Source: Papaver somniferum
Lineage: Eukaryota > Streptophyta > Magnoliopsida > Ranunculales > Papaveraceae
Length of the DNA: 64,000 bases
NCBI RefSeq assembly: GCF_003573695.1
Contig: NC_039363.1
Span: 130,431,302 to 130,495,301 of the forward strand
Direction of reading: 5' to 3'
Shown here: piece after piece, positions 34,088 to 46,000 of the stretch
Layout of the letters: each line of letters starts with the position of its first letter
Position numbering within the stretch: position 1 is the first letter of the stretch
Notes under the pieces: generated by a model
What the model was told of the DNA's origin: nothing
The model's input: only the letters and a program-made list of their open reading frames with translations
Database searches by the model: none
Program-made: the position numbers and the translations under genes

Positions 34088-34656
34088 ATGTATCCCTGTC
34101 TTCTGAACTTCTTTATTTAGGCTTATTTTTTTTCGAAAGGCGAAAAGAGCGCCTGGTTCATGGTTCGATTTGAATTGATAGATAATCATCTCCTATGAGG
34201 GTTTTGAATTATTCTTTTGGAATGAATTGTTTTTTTTTTTAAGAATAATGATGTTTTTGTTTATGACTACATGTGGCGTAAATATCCCAGGAGAGTCATG
34301 GAGTTGTGAATGTTGTGTTGTCAGTAGAAAGTATGGGATGAAACATGGGGATAACATGGCTGTCGGTTTCTACTATCTATGTGAAAATTCTAGGTAGTAG
34401 AACATGCAAATCGTCTGACGAGACTTATTTGATTTTTAGAGTCTCCCAACAAAATGGATCCCCCAGATGTAAATATGAGTTTTTATGGGCTGCGGCGCCG
34501 TGACTGTGAAAAGTCCCCAATCATTCCTAAGTCCCCAGTCGTTCTAGAGTCGTCTGATAACCGAGGCGGCGGCTAGTCTGCTTCCATCATTCCGATATAT
34601 GGGTTGAAAATATGGAATCGAAAATCGGGAATTGATATTGTAACCGATAGATTAAT
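34088..34656. other. Internal region of A next to the PBS
   Basis: Where gag should begin on the minus strand there is no ORF. The plus strand holds the 3' end of the PMD gene and AT-rich sequence. This is direct evidence that gag-pol is missing rather than displaced. Confidence 0.6.
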
Positions 34657-34674
34657 CTCCCACTGTAGTCGCCA
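34657..34674 (-). other. Primer binding site of element A
   Basis: Minus-strand TGGCGACTACAGTGGGAG, 2 bp from the LTR. TGGCGACTC...TGGGGA is the PBS of plant Tat-lineage (Ogre/Retand-type) elements; this is a diverged version. Confidence 0.75.
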
Positions 34675-36169
34675 ATTTTTTGAGGGTGAAAACAGTTTCT
34701 GCTGATTTTGGTAATTTCGAGTGTGTGGGTGAGAAACGAGTCTAAACCCTAAACAATGTACTGCAAGGGAGTACTTTGATTAGAGAGATCAATATGTACA
34801 AATCCGGCCTAAACCAAGAAATGGTCGTTCCAGACTTTCTTCGGTCACAAAGTGAAGGAGAAGGGTTGGTCTAGGGAGGGAAACGAAGAGAGTGTTGAGA
34901 CTAGAATAGTTGATTCAGGAAGAGTAGTTGTTTGACGACTTGTATCAGAAAGTGGAAAGCTAACAGATGGGAAAGCTAACAAGTGATTTCTGAGTGTTGT
35001 ATTCTCCTGACCAAAACTTGTTTTTTGGTGGAAATAGGTGAGACCTATTTATACAAGTCGCAACGAAACGTACCCTGGTCTCGTAAGAAGTGGAAACGGT
35101 TGAGTAAATGGAATAAAGCGGTAACGGGTAACGCCTGGAATTGATGTTTCCATAATGAAGGAAACGTTTCACCATTACTTCTTGTATTTACTAACCTCCT
35201 CACTCTTATGACACTTTCTTATAACAGGCATAGTGTCCGCCGCTGTTTGAGGGTGAAAACGGTTTCTGCTGATTTCGATAATTTCGGGTGTGTGGGTGAG
35301 AAACGAGTCTAAACCCTAAACAATGTACTGCAAGGGAGTACTTTAGATTCAAGAGATCAATCTGTACAAACCCAGCCTAAACCAAGAAATGGTCGTTCCA
35401 GACTTTCTTCGGTCACAAAGAAGAGGAGAAGGGTTGTTTTTGGGGAGGAAAGCGAAGTGAGTGTTGAGACCAGAATAGTTGGTCCTGGAAGAGTAGTTGT
35501 TTTGTGACTTGCATCAGAAAGTGGGAAGCTAACAGATGGGAAATCTAGCAAACGTTTTCTGAGTGTTGTATGCTCCTGACCAGAACTTGTTGTCGGTGGA
35601 AATAGGTAAGACCTATTTATACAAGTCGAAGTGAAACGTACTCTGGTCTCGTAAGAAATAGAAAACGGATGAGTAAATGGGAGGAGGTGGTAACTGGTAA
35701 CGCCTGGAATTGATGTTCCATAAAAGAAAGCGTTTTACCATTACTCCCTGTATTTACTAACCGCCTCATCCTTATGACACTGTCTTGTAACGGGCGTAGT
35801 GTACGCCGCACACTGTAAACCTCCAAACCAATACCCAATGAGCATCCCCCAGTTTGTGACATGTGTTGATGTCTCGAGTGTTTTCGTGGAAAACATGTAG
35901 CATGTTGCTGTTGTTTGGCAAGTTGAGCTTGAGAGACTTGCCGGCTCAGTGGTGACCTTCGACGGTCGAGATATTGTATCTTGAGAGGAAGGGTATCCGT
36001 TGATTATTGCAACCCTTCGTTTGGTAGCCAGTGGCATGAAATCATGGCCGGCATGGCTTTAATATGGCCTAGTTTAGGCGTGGCCAAAAGCTAAGGTTTT
36101 GGCATTGTTTGGGCGCGACCAAAATTAGGGCTTGGCGTCGAGCCAAAAGGTTGCCCTGCGTTAGTTGTT

Positions 36170-38010
36170 AACCTTAGACGGCTAAGATCTGCGGAAATGT
36201 GGCCGTCGATTGTTGCAAGCCTTCGTTTTGGAAGCCGTGAAGGGAAGGCCGACATGGTATGGTTTAGGCGCAGCAAGGTGGCTGGCACGACATGCCATTG
36301 GCACATGTGGCATGGTCGGCATGCCTTGCCACGGTTTAGCCGTGGCCAAAACTAGGGTTTTGGCATTGGTCCAAAGGTTAACATGCGTTGGTTGGTGACT
36401 TTGGACGGCTAAGATTTGCATCTAAGATGGAAGAGTGGTCGTTGATTATCGCACGCCTTCGTTTTGGCAGCCATGAGGGGAAGGCCGGCATGGTGTGGTT
36501 TAGGCGCGGCAAGGTGGCTGGCAAAGCATGCCATTGGCATGATCATCATGCCTTGGCGCGGTTTAGGCGTGGGTGTCGGGCCAAAGGTTACCATGTGTTG
36601 GTTGGTGACCTTGGACGGCTAAGATTTGTATCTAAGATGGAAGGGTGTCTGTTGATTGTCGCACGCCTTCGTTTTGGAAGCCGTAAAGGGAAGGACGGCA
36701 TGGTATGGTTTAGGCACGGAAAGGCATGCCATTGGCACATGTGGCATGGTCGGCATGCCTTGCCGCGGTTTAGCCGTGGCCAAAACTAGGGTTTTGGCGT
36801 TGGGCCAAAGGTTACCATGCGTTGGTTGGTGACCTTGGACGGCTAAGATTTGCATCTAATATGGAAGGGTGTCTGTTAATTGTCGCACACCTTCGTTTTG
36901 GCAGCCGTAAAGGGAAGGCCGGCATGGTATTGTTTAGGCGCGGCAAGGTGGCTGGCACGGCAGGCCATTGGCACATATGTCATGGTCGGCATGCCTTGGC
37001 GTGGTTTAGGCGTGTCCAAAACTAGGGTTTTGGCTTTGGGCCAAAGGTTACCATGCGTTGGCTGGCGACCTTGGACGGTTAAGATTTTCATCTAAGATTG
37101 AAGGTTGGCTGTTGATTGTAGCACGCCTTTGTTTTGGAAGCCGTGAGGGGAAGGCCGGCATGGTATGGCTTAGGCGCGACAAGGTGGCTGGCACGGCATG
37201 CCATTGGCACAGGTGGCATGGTCGGCATTCCTTGTCGCGGTTTAGGCGTGGCCAAAACTTGGGTTTTGGCGTTGGGCCAAAGGTTACCATGCGTTGGTTG
37301 GTGACCTTGAACGGCTAACATTTGCATCTAATATGGAAGGGTGTCCACTGATTGTCGCACGCTTCGTTTTGGCAGTCGTAAAAGGAAGCCCAGCATGGTA
37401 TGGTTTAGGCGCGGCAAGGTGGCTGGCACGACATTCCATTGACACATGTGGCATGGTCGGCATGCCTTGGCGCGGTTTAGGCGTGTCCAAAACTAGGGTT
37501 TTGGCTTTGGGCCAAAGGTTACCATGCGTTGGCTGGCCACCTTGGACGGTTAAGATTTGCATCTAAGATGGAAGAGTGGCTGTTGATTGTAGCACGCATT
37601 CGTTTTGGCAGCCGTGAGGGGATGGCCGGCATGGTATGGTTTAGGTGTGGCAAGGTGGCTGGCACGAAATTCCATTGTCACATGTGGCATGATCGGCATT
37701 CCTTGGCATGGTTTAGGCGTGGGCGTTGGGCCAAAGGTTATCATGCGTTGGTTGGTGACCTTGGACGGCTAAGATTTGCGTCTAAGATAGAAGGGTGGCC
37801 GTTGATTGTCGCACGCCTTCGTTTTGGCAGCCGTAAAGGGAAGGCCGGCATGGCATGGTTTAGGCGTGGCAAGGTGGCTGGCACGACATGCCTTGGCACG
37901 GTTTAGGCGTGGCCAAAACTAGGGTTTTGTTTTTTGGCCAAAGGTTACCATGCGTTGGCTGGCGACCTTGGACGACTAAGGTTTGCATCTAAGATGGAAG
38001 GGTGGCCGTT
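36170..38010. repeat. About 207-236-bp array in B's LTR, 9 units
   Basis: Units begin near 36175, 36402, 36611, 36835, 37071, 37307, 37540, 37761 and 37968 with TTGGACGGCTAAG. Each has CTAAGATTTGCATCTAAG in place of A's CTGAGATTTGCATCTCAG, a cysteine-free set of short ORFs on both strands, and GCGCGGTTTAGGCGTGGCC. Overlapping ORFs of 60-130 codons are artefacts. Confidence 0.88.
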
Positions 38011-38069
38011 GATTGTTGCAACTCTTCGTTTTGGCAGCCAGCGGCATGTAGCCGGGCCGGCATGACTTT

Positions 38070-38570
38070 GGCATGGAATCGTGGCTGACATGGTTTGCCA
38101 TTGGCACGGTGGCGCGGCTGGCATGGTTGGCATGCTTTGGCACGGAGGTGTGGCTGACACGGCATGTCATTGGCACATGTGGTGCGGCTGGCATGGTTGG
38201 CATGCCTTGGCGCGGAGACGTGGCTGGCATGGTTGCCATTGGCACGGTGGCGCGGATGGCATGGTAGGCATGCTTTGGTGCGGAGACGTGGATAGCATGG
38301 TTTGCCATTGGCACGGTGGTGCGGCTGGCATGGTTTGTCATTGGCATGGTGGTGCGGCTGGCATGGTTGACATGCCTTGGCGTGGAGATGTGGCTGGAAC
38401 GGCTTGCCATTGGCACGGTGGCACGGCTGGTGCGACTGGCATGACTTGGCACGGATATGTGGCTGGCATGGTTTTCCATTGGCACGGTGGTGAGGCTGGC
38501 ACGGTTGGAATTCCTTGGCGCGGAGACGTGGATGGCATGGTTTGCCATTGGCACGGTGGTGTAAGAATTT
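38070..38570. repeat. About 50-70-bp array in B's 3' LTR
   Basis: Units of the type GCGGCTGGCATGGTTGGCAT and TTGCCATTGGCACGGTGG, related to A's 70-bp array but less regular. The same array is present at 39485-39920 in the truncated 5' LTR. ORFs of up to 238 codons across it are repeat-driven. Confidence 0.8.
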
Positions 38571-38999
38571 AGGGTTTGGTGTACGAAGCTGATGTCGGTC
38601 AATACTAAGGGTTCTACCGTGGAACATGACACATATATATGTAAAAAAAAGGTACCCTGGTAATTCGTACGTAGGCGTGTTGAATGATTCAATAAATGCG
38701 CTAGTGGTCCTAGTGACGTAATGTCATATGTAAGGTTTTACGATTTTAATCCTAAGCTAAAAACCACCATCAACATTAAGTCTCCTGCTTAGCTCGGAAC
38801 AGGAGAATTGTTGCGAGGTAAGCATAAGAAGGTGACAGGCGAGGAAAACATCGAAATAACAAGTCGTGAAAAGATGGTCAAGAAGGCCCGATTAACCTTT
38901 TTCGAGAGGTAAGGAGAGTTCGTGATTCTCGTGTTGGCGGCCTTGCATAGATTCTATTTGTGGTGTTGCTGGCTAGACCGTGAAGTGGTGAGATGTAGA

Positions 39000-39225
39000 T
39001 TGTCGGCTTGGAATGGGAGCCACGGGAGTTGGTCGGCTTGGAATAGGAGCCGCAAGCGTTGGTCGGCTTGGAATGGGAGCCGCAGGCGTTGGTCGGCTTG
39101 GAATGGGAGCCGCAGGCGTTGGTCGGCTTGGAATGGGAGCCGCAGGCCTTGGTCGGCTTGGAATGGGAACCGCAGGCGTTGGTCGACTTGGAATGGGAGC
39201 CGCAGGCGTTGGTCGGCTTGAAATT
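39000..39225. repeat. 30-bp minisatellite in B's interior, about 7 copies
   Basis: GGTCGGCTTGGAATGGGAGC followed by CGCAGGCGTT, period exactly 30 bp, hence a 10-residue periodic ORF (…AWNGSRRRWS…). A related but degraded array lies at the same place in A (30300-30440). Confidence 0.9.
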
Positions 39226-39484
39226 GAGGAAACTGGCTTCGGTCAGCGGAATGGTGGAAACTTTCTTCAGTCCGCAGAATGGTGTAAACTGGTTTCAGAA
39301 CTTCGGTTACCAAACGATGGTGATGACGTTGGAACTTCGGTTATCAAATGGTAGTGATGGCGCCTGACATCTTTTTCGAAATCAGGGTTTGGGATGCCGA
39401 AACCCTAACTAGCGCTCCTTATTAAAATTGTTGTAGAATTCTCGTACGAACTCGGATTTTGACGGTCCGCCCCTCCATCTGACC

Positions 39485-40138
39485 GGAATGCCTTGGCGCA
39501 AATACGTGGCTGGCATGGTTGGCATGCCTTGGCGCGGAGACGTGGCTGGCATGGTTGGCATGCTTTGGCGCAAATACGTGGCTGGCATGGTTGGCATGCC
39601 TTGGCGCGGAGACGTGGCTGGCATGGTTTGCCATTGGCACGATGGTGCGGCTGGCATGATTGACATGCTTTGGCGCGGAGATGTGGCTGGAACGGCTTGC
39701 CATTGGCACGGTGGCGTGGCTGGAATGGTTGGCGTGCTTTGGCGCGGAGACGTGGCTGGCATGATTTTCTATTGGCACGGTGGTGTGGCTCGCATGGTTG
39801 GCATCACTTGACGCGGAGATGTGGCTGGCATGGTTTGCCGTTGGCGCGATGGTGCGGCTGGAACGGTTGGCATGCCTTGGCGCTGAGATGTGGATGTCAT
39901 GGTTTTCCATTGGCACGGTGGTGTAAGAATTTAGGGTTTGGTGTACGAAGGTGATGTCGGTCAATACTAAGGGTTCTACCGTGGAACATGACACATATAT
40001 ATGTAAAAAAAAAGGTACCCTGGTAATTCTTACGTAGGCGTGTCGAATGATTCAATAAATGCGCTAGTGGTCCTAGTGATATTATGTCAGATGTAAGGTT
40101 TTATGATTTTAACCCTAAGCTAAAAACCACCATTAACA
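39485..40138 (-). repeat. Truncated 5' LTR of element B
   Basis: Matches the PPT-distal end of B's 3' LTR (about 38080-38775): same repeat block, then GTAAGAATTTAGGGTTTGG, the GTACC block and the CCACCATTAACA end. It begins abruptly at about 39485. Confidence 0.8.
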
Positions 40139-43014
40139 GCCGCACGCTGTAAACCGCCAGACCAATGCCCTGATGAGCATCCCCCAGTTTGTGACATGTT
40201 TTGATCTCTCGAGTGTTTTATGTAGCATGTTGCTATTGTTTGGAAAGTTGAGCTTGGGAGGCTTGCCGGCTCGGTGGTGACCTTCAACGGCCGAGATTTT
40301 TCATCTTGATAGGAAGGTTAGTCGTTGATTGTGGTTACCTTCCGTTTGGTAGCCAGTGGCGTGTCCATGGTGTTGTCATGGCTTGTGCATTCTCTTGGCG
40401 TGGATGATTAGGGTTTGGTGCCGTGACCAAAGAATTGGCATAGCTAAGTGTGCGTCGTGGCCAAAGAGTTGGCAGCGTAGCCAAGAGATTACCACAAGTC
40501 GTTTGGTGGCAAGTTTGTACGACTGAGATTTGCATCTCAGAAGGAGGGGTGGACGTTGATTGTTGCAACCCTCCGTTTGGAGACCAACGGCATGGAGGCA
40601 TGGCCAGCAAGGCTCATGCATTCTCTTGGCACGACCCAAATTAGGGTTTGGCACAAACCGTGGAACTTTGGCATCGCAGCCAAGAGGTTGCCACAAATCG
40701 TTTGGTTTGGTGGCAAGCTTGTACGGATGAGATTTTCTCTCAGAAGGAGGGGTATCCGTTGATTGTTGCAACTCTCCGTTTGGCGGCCAGCGGCATGGAG
40801 GCATGGCCGGCATGGCTTTGGCATGGTTTAGGCGCGGCCAAGCTAGGATTTTGGCATGGTTTTAGGCGCGACCAAAATTTAGGTTTTGGCATAGTTTAGA
40901 CGCGGCCAAAATTAGGGTTTTGGCATAGTTTAGACGTGGCCAAAATTAGGGCTTGTCATTGGGCCAAAAGTTGCCACGCGTTTGGTGGCGAACTTGGACG
41001 GCTGAGATTTGCATCTCAGAAGGAAGGGTGGCCGTTGATTGTTGCAACCCTTCGTTTGGCAGCCAGCGGCATGGAGGCATATCCGGCATGGCGTTGGCAT
41101 GGTTTAGGCGCGACCAAGCTAGGATTTTGGCAGAGTTTTAGGCGCGGCCAAAATTAGGGTTTTGGCGTAGTTTAGGCGCGGCCAAAATTGGGGCTTGGCA
41201 TTGGGCCAAAAGTTGCCACGCGTTTGGTGGCGAACTTGGACGGCTGAGATTTGCATCTCAGAAGGAAGGGTGGTCGTTGATTGTTGCAACCCTTCGTTTG
41301 GAAGCCAGTAGCATGGAGGCATAGCCGGCATGGCTTTGATAAGGTTTAGGCACGGCCAAGCTAGGATTTTGGCATAGTTTTAGGCGCGGCCAAAATTAGG
41401 GTTTTGGCATAGTTTAGGTGCGGCCAAAATTAGGGCTTGGCATTTGGCCAAAAGTTGCCACGCGTTTGGTGGCGAACTTGGACGGCTGAGATTTGCATCT
41501 CAGAAGGAAGGGTGGTCGTTGATCATTGCAACCCTTCGTTTGGTATCTAACGGCATGGAGGCATGGCTTTGGTGCATAGGTGTGACTGGCATGGCATGCC
41601 ATTGGCACTATGGTGCGGCTGGCATGGCATGCCATTGGCACTATGGTGCGGCTGGCATGGTTGGCATTCCTTTGGCCCGGAGATGTGGATGGCATGGCAT
41701 TCCATTGGCACGGTGATGCGGCTGGCATGGTTGGCATGCCTTTGGCGCGGACATGTGGCTGGAATGGCATGCCATTGGCACGGTGGTGCGGCTGGCATGG
41801 TTGGCATGCCTTTTGCGCGGAGATGTGGCTGGCATGGCATGCCATTGGCACGGTGGTGCGACTGGCATGGTTGGCATGCCTTTGGCGCGGAGTTGTGGAT
41901 GGATGGCATGCCATTGGAACGGTGGTCCGGCTGGTATGGTTGGCATGCCTTTGGCGCGGAGATGTGGCTATTAGGGTTTAGCATGTCGAAACCCTAGTTT
42001 AAAATATGTGGCATGCGTGATTGGCACGTTTGGATAGCATGCGTGGCTGGCATGTGTAGAGATGATGCCAGTCAGTACCGAGGGCTCTGCCGTTGAGCAT
42101 GTCATTTACCTAAAAAAGGTACCCCGGTAATTTTACGCAAACATGTTGAATGGTTTAATAAATGTGCTAGTGGTGACATTATTACTCAAGTGTGACGTCA
42201 CTGTTTGACTAAGGTTTTATGATTTTAACCCTAAACTAAAAACCACCATCAACACCTGCTGGGATCAGAGACGTAAGGAGCGCAACTATACCTTGGATCA
42301 GTGTGAGATTGATTGGGGTTCAACTATAGTACAGACTGAAGTTAGTTTGTAGTAGGCTAGTGTCTGTATCGGCTTAATACAGTGTGTGTTCAATCTGGAC
42401 TAGGTCCCGGGGTTTTTCTGCATTTGCGGTTTCCTCGTTAACAAAATTCTGGTGTCTGTATTATTTCTATTTCCGCATTATATTGTTTATCTTTATAATT
42501 GAAATATCACAGGTTGTGCATTAGAATCAATCAATTGGAAATCCGATCTTTGGTTATTGATTGATACTTGAACGTTGGTCTTTGGTACTGTTAAAGTTAT
42601 CTCTCTAGTATTTGATAAAGACTCGCAGATTTCTATTTGCTTGAGTATAGATCAAATCGAGAGATTGAGATATTAACTATTTGATATACGTTTTTAAGAT
42701 TGAGTCTTATTGATTCTCTTAAAAGTATATTAGAGTTTGTCCATACAGATTGCTAAGTGAAATATTGGGTGTGGTTGTTATACCCCCCATTTTTTCATAA
42801 ACGAGTTCCTTCTTAGTTTATAAAAAAATAACACCTTCGCCTCACAAACTAAAGATTCGGTCGCGAAACATGTGACACTCAAAGTTCTTGCCTCTTTTGC
42901 TAGCTTATCTAAAGAAAACATAAAAGTTCTCCTTTTAAACTTAAAGCACACATTACTAGTAGAATTGAACAGAGAAATGCACTTGTTGATATTATGTTGT
43001 TCTCTCCAGTGAGG

Positions 43015-46000
43015 TTAGTAAGAGTTGTCTCCAGATATAGTAGATCCAAGATTTCTGCAATCATTGAAAATGCAGCAGGAATCCAACTTCAGTTGCTCTA
43101 TCCATTTGAGAACTTGTAGAAGTGCTTTAGCTTCAACATTTAAGGGGCTGGCTGCCCATCCCGACCCTGCTCGAAACTCATAGTAGTCTCCTGAAAAGTT
43201 ATTAATAGAGATACCCATTGAGTGTTTAATATCCTTGTAAGAAGCATCAAATCTGATAGTCCAATCAAAAATTCCTGAGTTTTCCAAGTCCAGAGAGTCA
43301 CGAAGGTTTCTAGCAACATGAACTGGGTTACTTTTGGGAATACTCATAAACTCATTTTGTATTTTGGAAATCAGATAAGTATGGTTAGGAATAACATGGT
43401 TGAAAACAACATCATTCCTATAATTCTAGATTGACCAAAGAGTGAAAGCAATCTTAGTAATTCCTTTTTAACAACACCATCAGTCATGCAAAAACGAAAC
43501 GAAGATTTTATACCATCACAATGATTCATATTAACTATGTTCATGGAATATAAAGCATGCCAGATGCGCTTAGTAAATCTGTATTTAAAAAATAAGTGAT
43601 TTTCCTCTTCAAGTTGACTATCAGTAACAAAAACTGCAATAAGGATAAGCATGCTTATTGTATTGAACTAATCTTTTTCCTAGGGTTAAGACCCTGGAGA
43701 CTAACTTCTAACAGAACAACTTAATTCTAAGGATACAATCTATTTTCCAAAATATTTTTTCAACATTATTAGTATTAATGTTTGAGAGGAAGTGGTACAC
43801 TGATTTAGTAGTGCACTCCCCCCAAGCAGTAGATTTCCATCTAATTCGATCAGGCACATCAATGCACAAATATATATATTTTATTTTGTTATGCATAGAA
43901 GGGTCAATATACTTTTCAATCATTTTATCATTTTCATTTCCCTGATCATCAGTTTGGGAAATATCATTATCAAGGAAAATGGGTTTAAGCTCAGATTCTT
44001 GGTTTGGAAGCCAAAAATCAGACCAAATGCTAACATGATCCACAATTAACTTTCCATTCATAATTAGAACCAATTATAGCTAAACCTTTCTTTATACTGC
44101 TCCAAATCCAGGAAACGTTATATTTTATAGAGTGAAACAGAAGATTAGTTCTAGGAAAATATTTACGATGTAAAATTTGCACCCAAAGACGATCAGTATT
44201 ATTTAACAGACGCCAAGCTAATCTAGTAATCATGGAAAGGTTTTGTTTATGATGATTTCTAATTCCTAGACCCCCATACTCAAGACTACTGCAAATGTTA
44301 ACCCAAGATTTCGGGTAGATCCCTATAGCAACTTCTTTTTTGTCCCACCATAAGTATATCTGCATTTTCTGAACGCTGTCCAAAACAAATTTAGGGAAAG
44401 CAAAACATTGCATTTGAAAGGAAGGGTATGCACTAAGAACTGACCTAATAAGGATAGTTCTGCCCTCCTGAGAGATAAGCTTGGCATTCCATCCCTGAAG
44501 AGCAGCATAAGACTTGCTACAAAGCGGTTCAAAACTAATTGATTTACTTTTATTAAATAAAATAGGTGTGCCCAAAAATTTATCATTTTTAGCAATCTGT
44601 TTAACTTTTAAAATTATACTAATGATTTTACAATGTTTATTATGCAGTTTAGGAGACAAATAAATTCCAGATTTTTGAAGGTTAATAACTTGACCAGATA
44701 CAACACTAAATAAGTTAAGAATATCCATTGAATTCTAGCTTCATGTATTCCAGCTTTAGAGAACAGAAAAAATAATCGTCTGCGAAAAAGGTGGGAAATA
44801 GGAGGGGCTGTTTTAGAGACTTTTATTTCCGTTATTTTCTTATCCATCTCAGCCTTAAAAAGCAGTCTAGATAGGAATTTCATACAAATTATAAAAATAT
44901 AGGGAGACAAAGGGTCTCCCTGTCTCAATCCCTTTTCAACTGTAAAAACTTGACCAGGAATTCCATTAAGAATCACAACAAAAGAAGTGGTAGTAACACA
45001 CTGCATAATAAGCTGACACCAGTCCTCATTAAACCCAAAAGCAGACAATTTTTTCCAATAAAGACCCACTCTACTCTATCAAACGCTTTTGAAAGATCAA
45101 GCTTTAAAGAAAAATGACCTTTTTTTTGTTTTTTGAAAATTTCATAGTATGCAGAATTTCATGCGCTATAATAATATTATCTATTATTTGACGACCTGAG
45201 ATGAAGGTTGATTGGTTATGAGAAATCATTTTCCCCTGGTAAGGCTTAAGCCTATTAGCCAGGATTCTAGAGATGAGTTTGTAAATTGCATTACTTAGAC
45301 TAATAGGCTAAAGTTACCAGGATTAGAAGGATTTTGAATTTTAGGAATTAAACTAATATAAGTAAAATTTAACTATTTAAGCATACATTTGGATTTGAAA
45401 AAGTTTTCAACAGTTTAACAATATCATGACCAAAAAATATTCCAATGAGCTTTGACGAATCCAGGTGGAAAACCATCTGGACACGGCGTACCCCACCGAT
45501 ACATGCAGAAGAGAGTATTTTTTATTTCATCCTGATTCAGAACTCTAGGAAGAGGTATATTTTCTTCCTCAGTTTTAACAGGAAGAATAAGCTCTAAAGG
45601 AATGAAATCACAAAGTTTTTGGAATGCTAAAATAGAGATCTTGAGGACTCAGAAGTAAATTCAACAAGCAAAGGATGCCAAAAATCAAGATCAATGTCTC
45701 ATCAAGTCATAAGAAGGCCATCTTAACTATTTGAACAAAAAGAGAGACCTCATCAACTATCAGTAATAAAGAGAATATAAGATCGAGTTTGAAGGTAAAA
45801 TAACAAATATTTTCATTCAAAGGCAAACTTCAGAAGGAAAATGAATAATGATAAAATCTACTGGTCTTTTGTTTTGATTTCTAGAGCATGTGTATGGAGA
45901 ATAATTGGGGCATGATCGATCCATGAGGTAACAATTTAGCGTTATCACAGACTTTTGGAATCTGCTGAACCAGTCTGGATTTGCTAATGCTCTATATATC

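Larger units (their letters stand above)
35244..38775 (-). repeat. 3' LTR of element B
   Basis: 3532 bp, TGTTTGAGGG to CATCAACA on the plus strand, about 0.7 kb longer than A's LTR because its ~205-240-bp array is expanded. TATA at 35612-35621 (minus). Confidence 0.88.
35244..40138 (-). mobile_element. Rearranged Tat-like element B with truncated 5' LTR
   Basis: Inserted in A's 5' LTR with a perfect target duplication GCCGC (35239-35243, 40139-40143). It consists of a complete 3' LTR (35244-38775), 0.7 kb of internal sequence adjoining its PPT (38776-39484), and only the first ~650 bp (minus-strand sense) of the 5' LTR (39485-40138). The rest of the 5' LTR, PBS and any gene are missing, so one internal deletion joins LTR to the PPT-proximal interior. 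Both outer ends and the duplication are intact, so the deletion came after, or during, integration. Confidence 0.88.
27199..42254 (-). mobile_element. Non-autonomous Tat-like element A carrying an antisense PMD gene
   Basis: LTRs at 27199-30053 and 34677-42254 (the latter interrupted by B) enclose a 4.6-kb internal region. Minus orientation is shown by a PBS (TGGCGACTACAGTGGGAG, 34674-34657) 2 bp from the 5' LTR, a PPT (AAGCAGGGGACTTAA, 30068-30054) abutting the 3' LTR, and minus-strand TATA boxes. Flanks are CCTGT (27194-27198) and CCTGC (42255-42259), a 4-of-5 duplication. There is no gag, protease, RT or integrase. The only gene is a decayed PMD gene on the opposite strand. LTRs differ at 17 positions over the first ~233 aligned bases, so the element is older than H. 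Confidence 0.88.
34677..42254 (-). repeat. 5' LTR of element A, split by element B
   Basis: LTR sequence 34677-35243 and 40139-42254 (about 2.68 kb without B and one target duplication). The plus-strand left end reads TTTTTGAGGG instead of TGTTTGAGGG, so the terminal G is lost. It contains the TATA (35044-35053), a ~205-240-bp array (40285-41500) and a 70-bp array (41586-41985). Confidence 0.88.
25373..42797 (+). mobile_element. Solo LTR C (C-family), split by element A
   Basis: Starts TGTTAGAGCATTGCTCGG (25373), interrupted at 27198, resumes at 42255 and ends CCATTTTTTCA (42797); 2369 bp of LTR in total. Flanks are GAAAC (25368-25372) and TAAAC (42798-42802), a 4-of-5 target duplication. 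The A insertion lies in the block ATCCTG/CTGGGATCAGAG, which is continuous in the right-edge copy (minus strand near 63640). TATA box TATATAAGG at 26607-26615. No internal region, hence solo. Confidence 0.85.

Noticed and set aside
36170..38010. Regularly spaced repeats resembling a CRISPR array
   Set aside because: Units are contiguous ~220-bp tandem repeats without unique spacers, in a plant retroelement LTR.
37976..38692. 212- and 238-codon minus-strand ORFs
   Set aside because: Low-complexity His/Ala/Cys-rich translation of B's tandem repeats, not conserved protein sequence.
38922..39367. 99-119-codon ORFs with a 10-residue repeat
   Set aside because: Direct consequence of a 30-bp minisatellite; ORFs exist on both strands.
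41414..41997. Similar 73-166-codon ORFs
   Set aside because: Second LTR copy of the same 70-bp array in element A.
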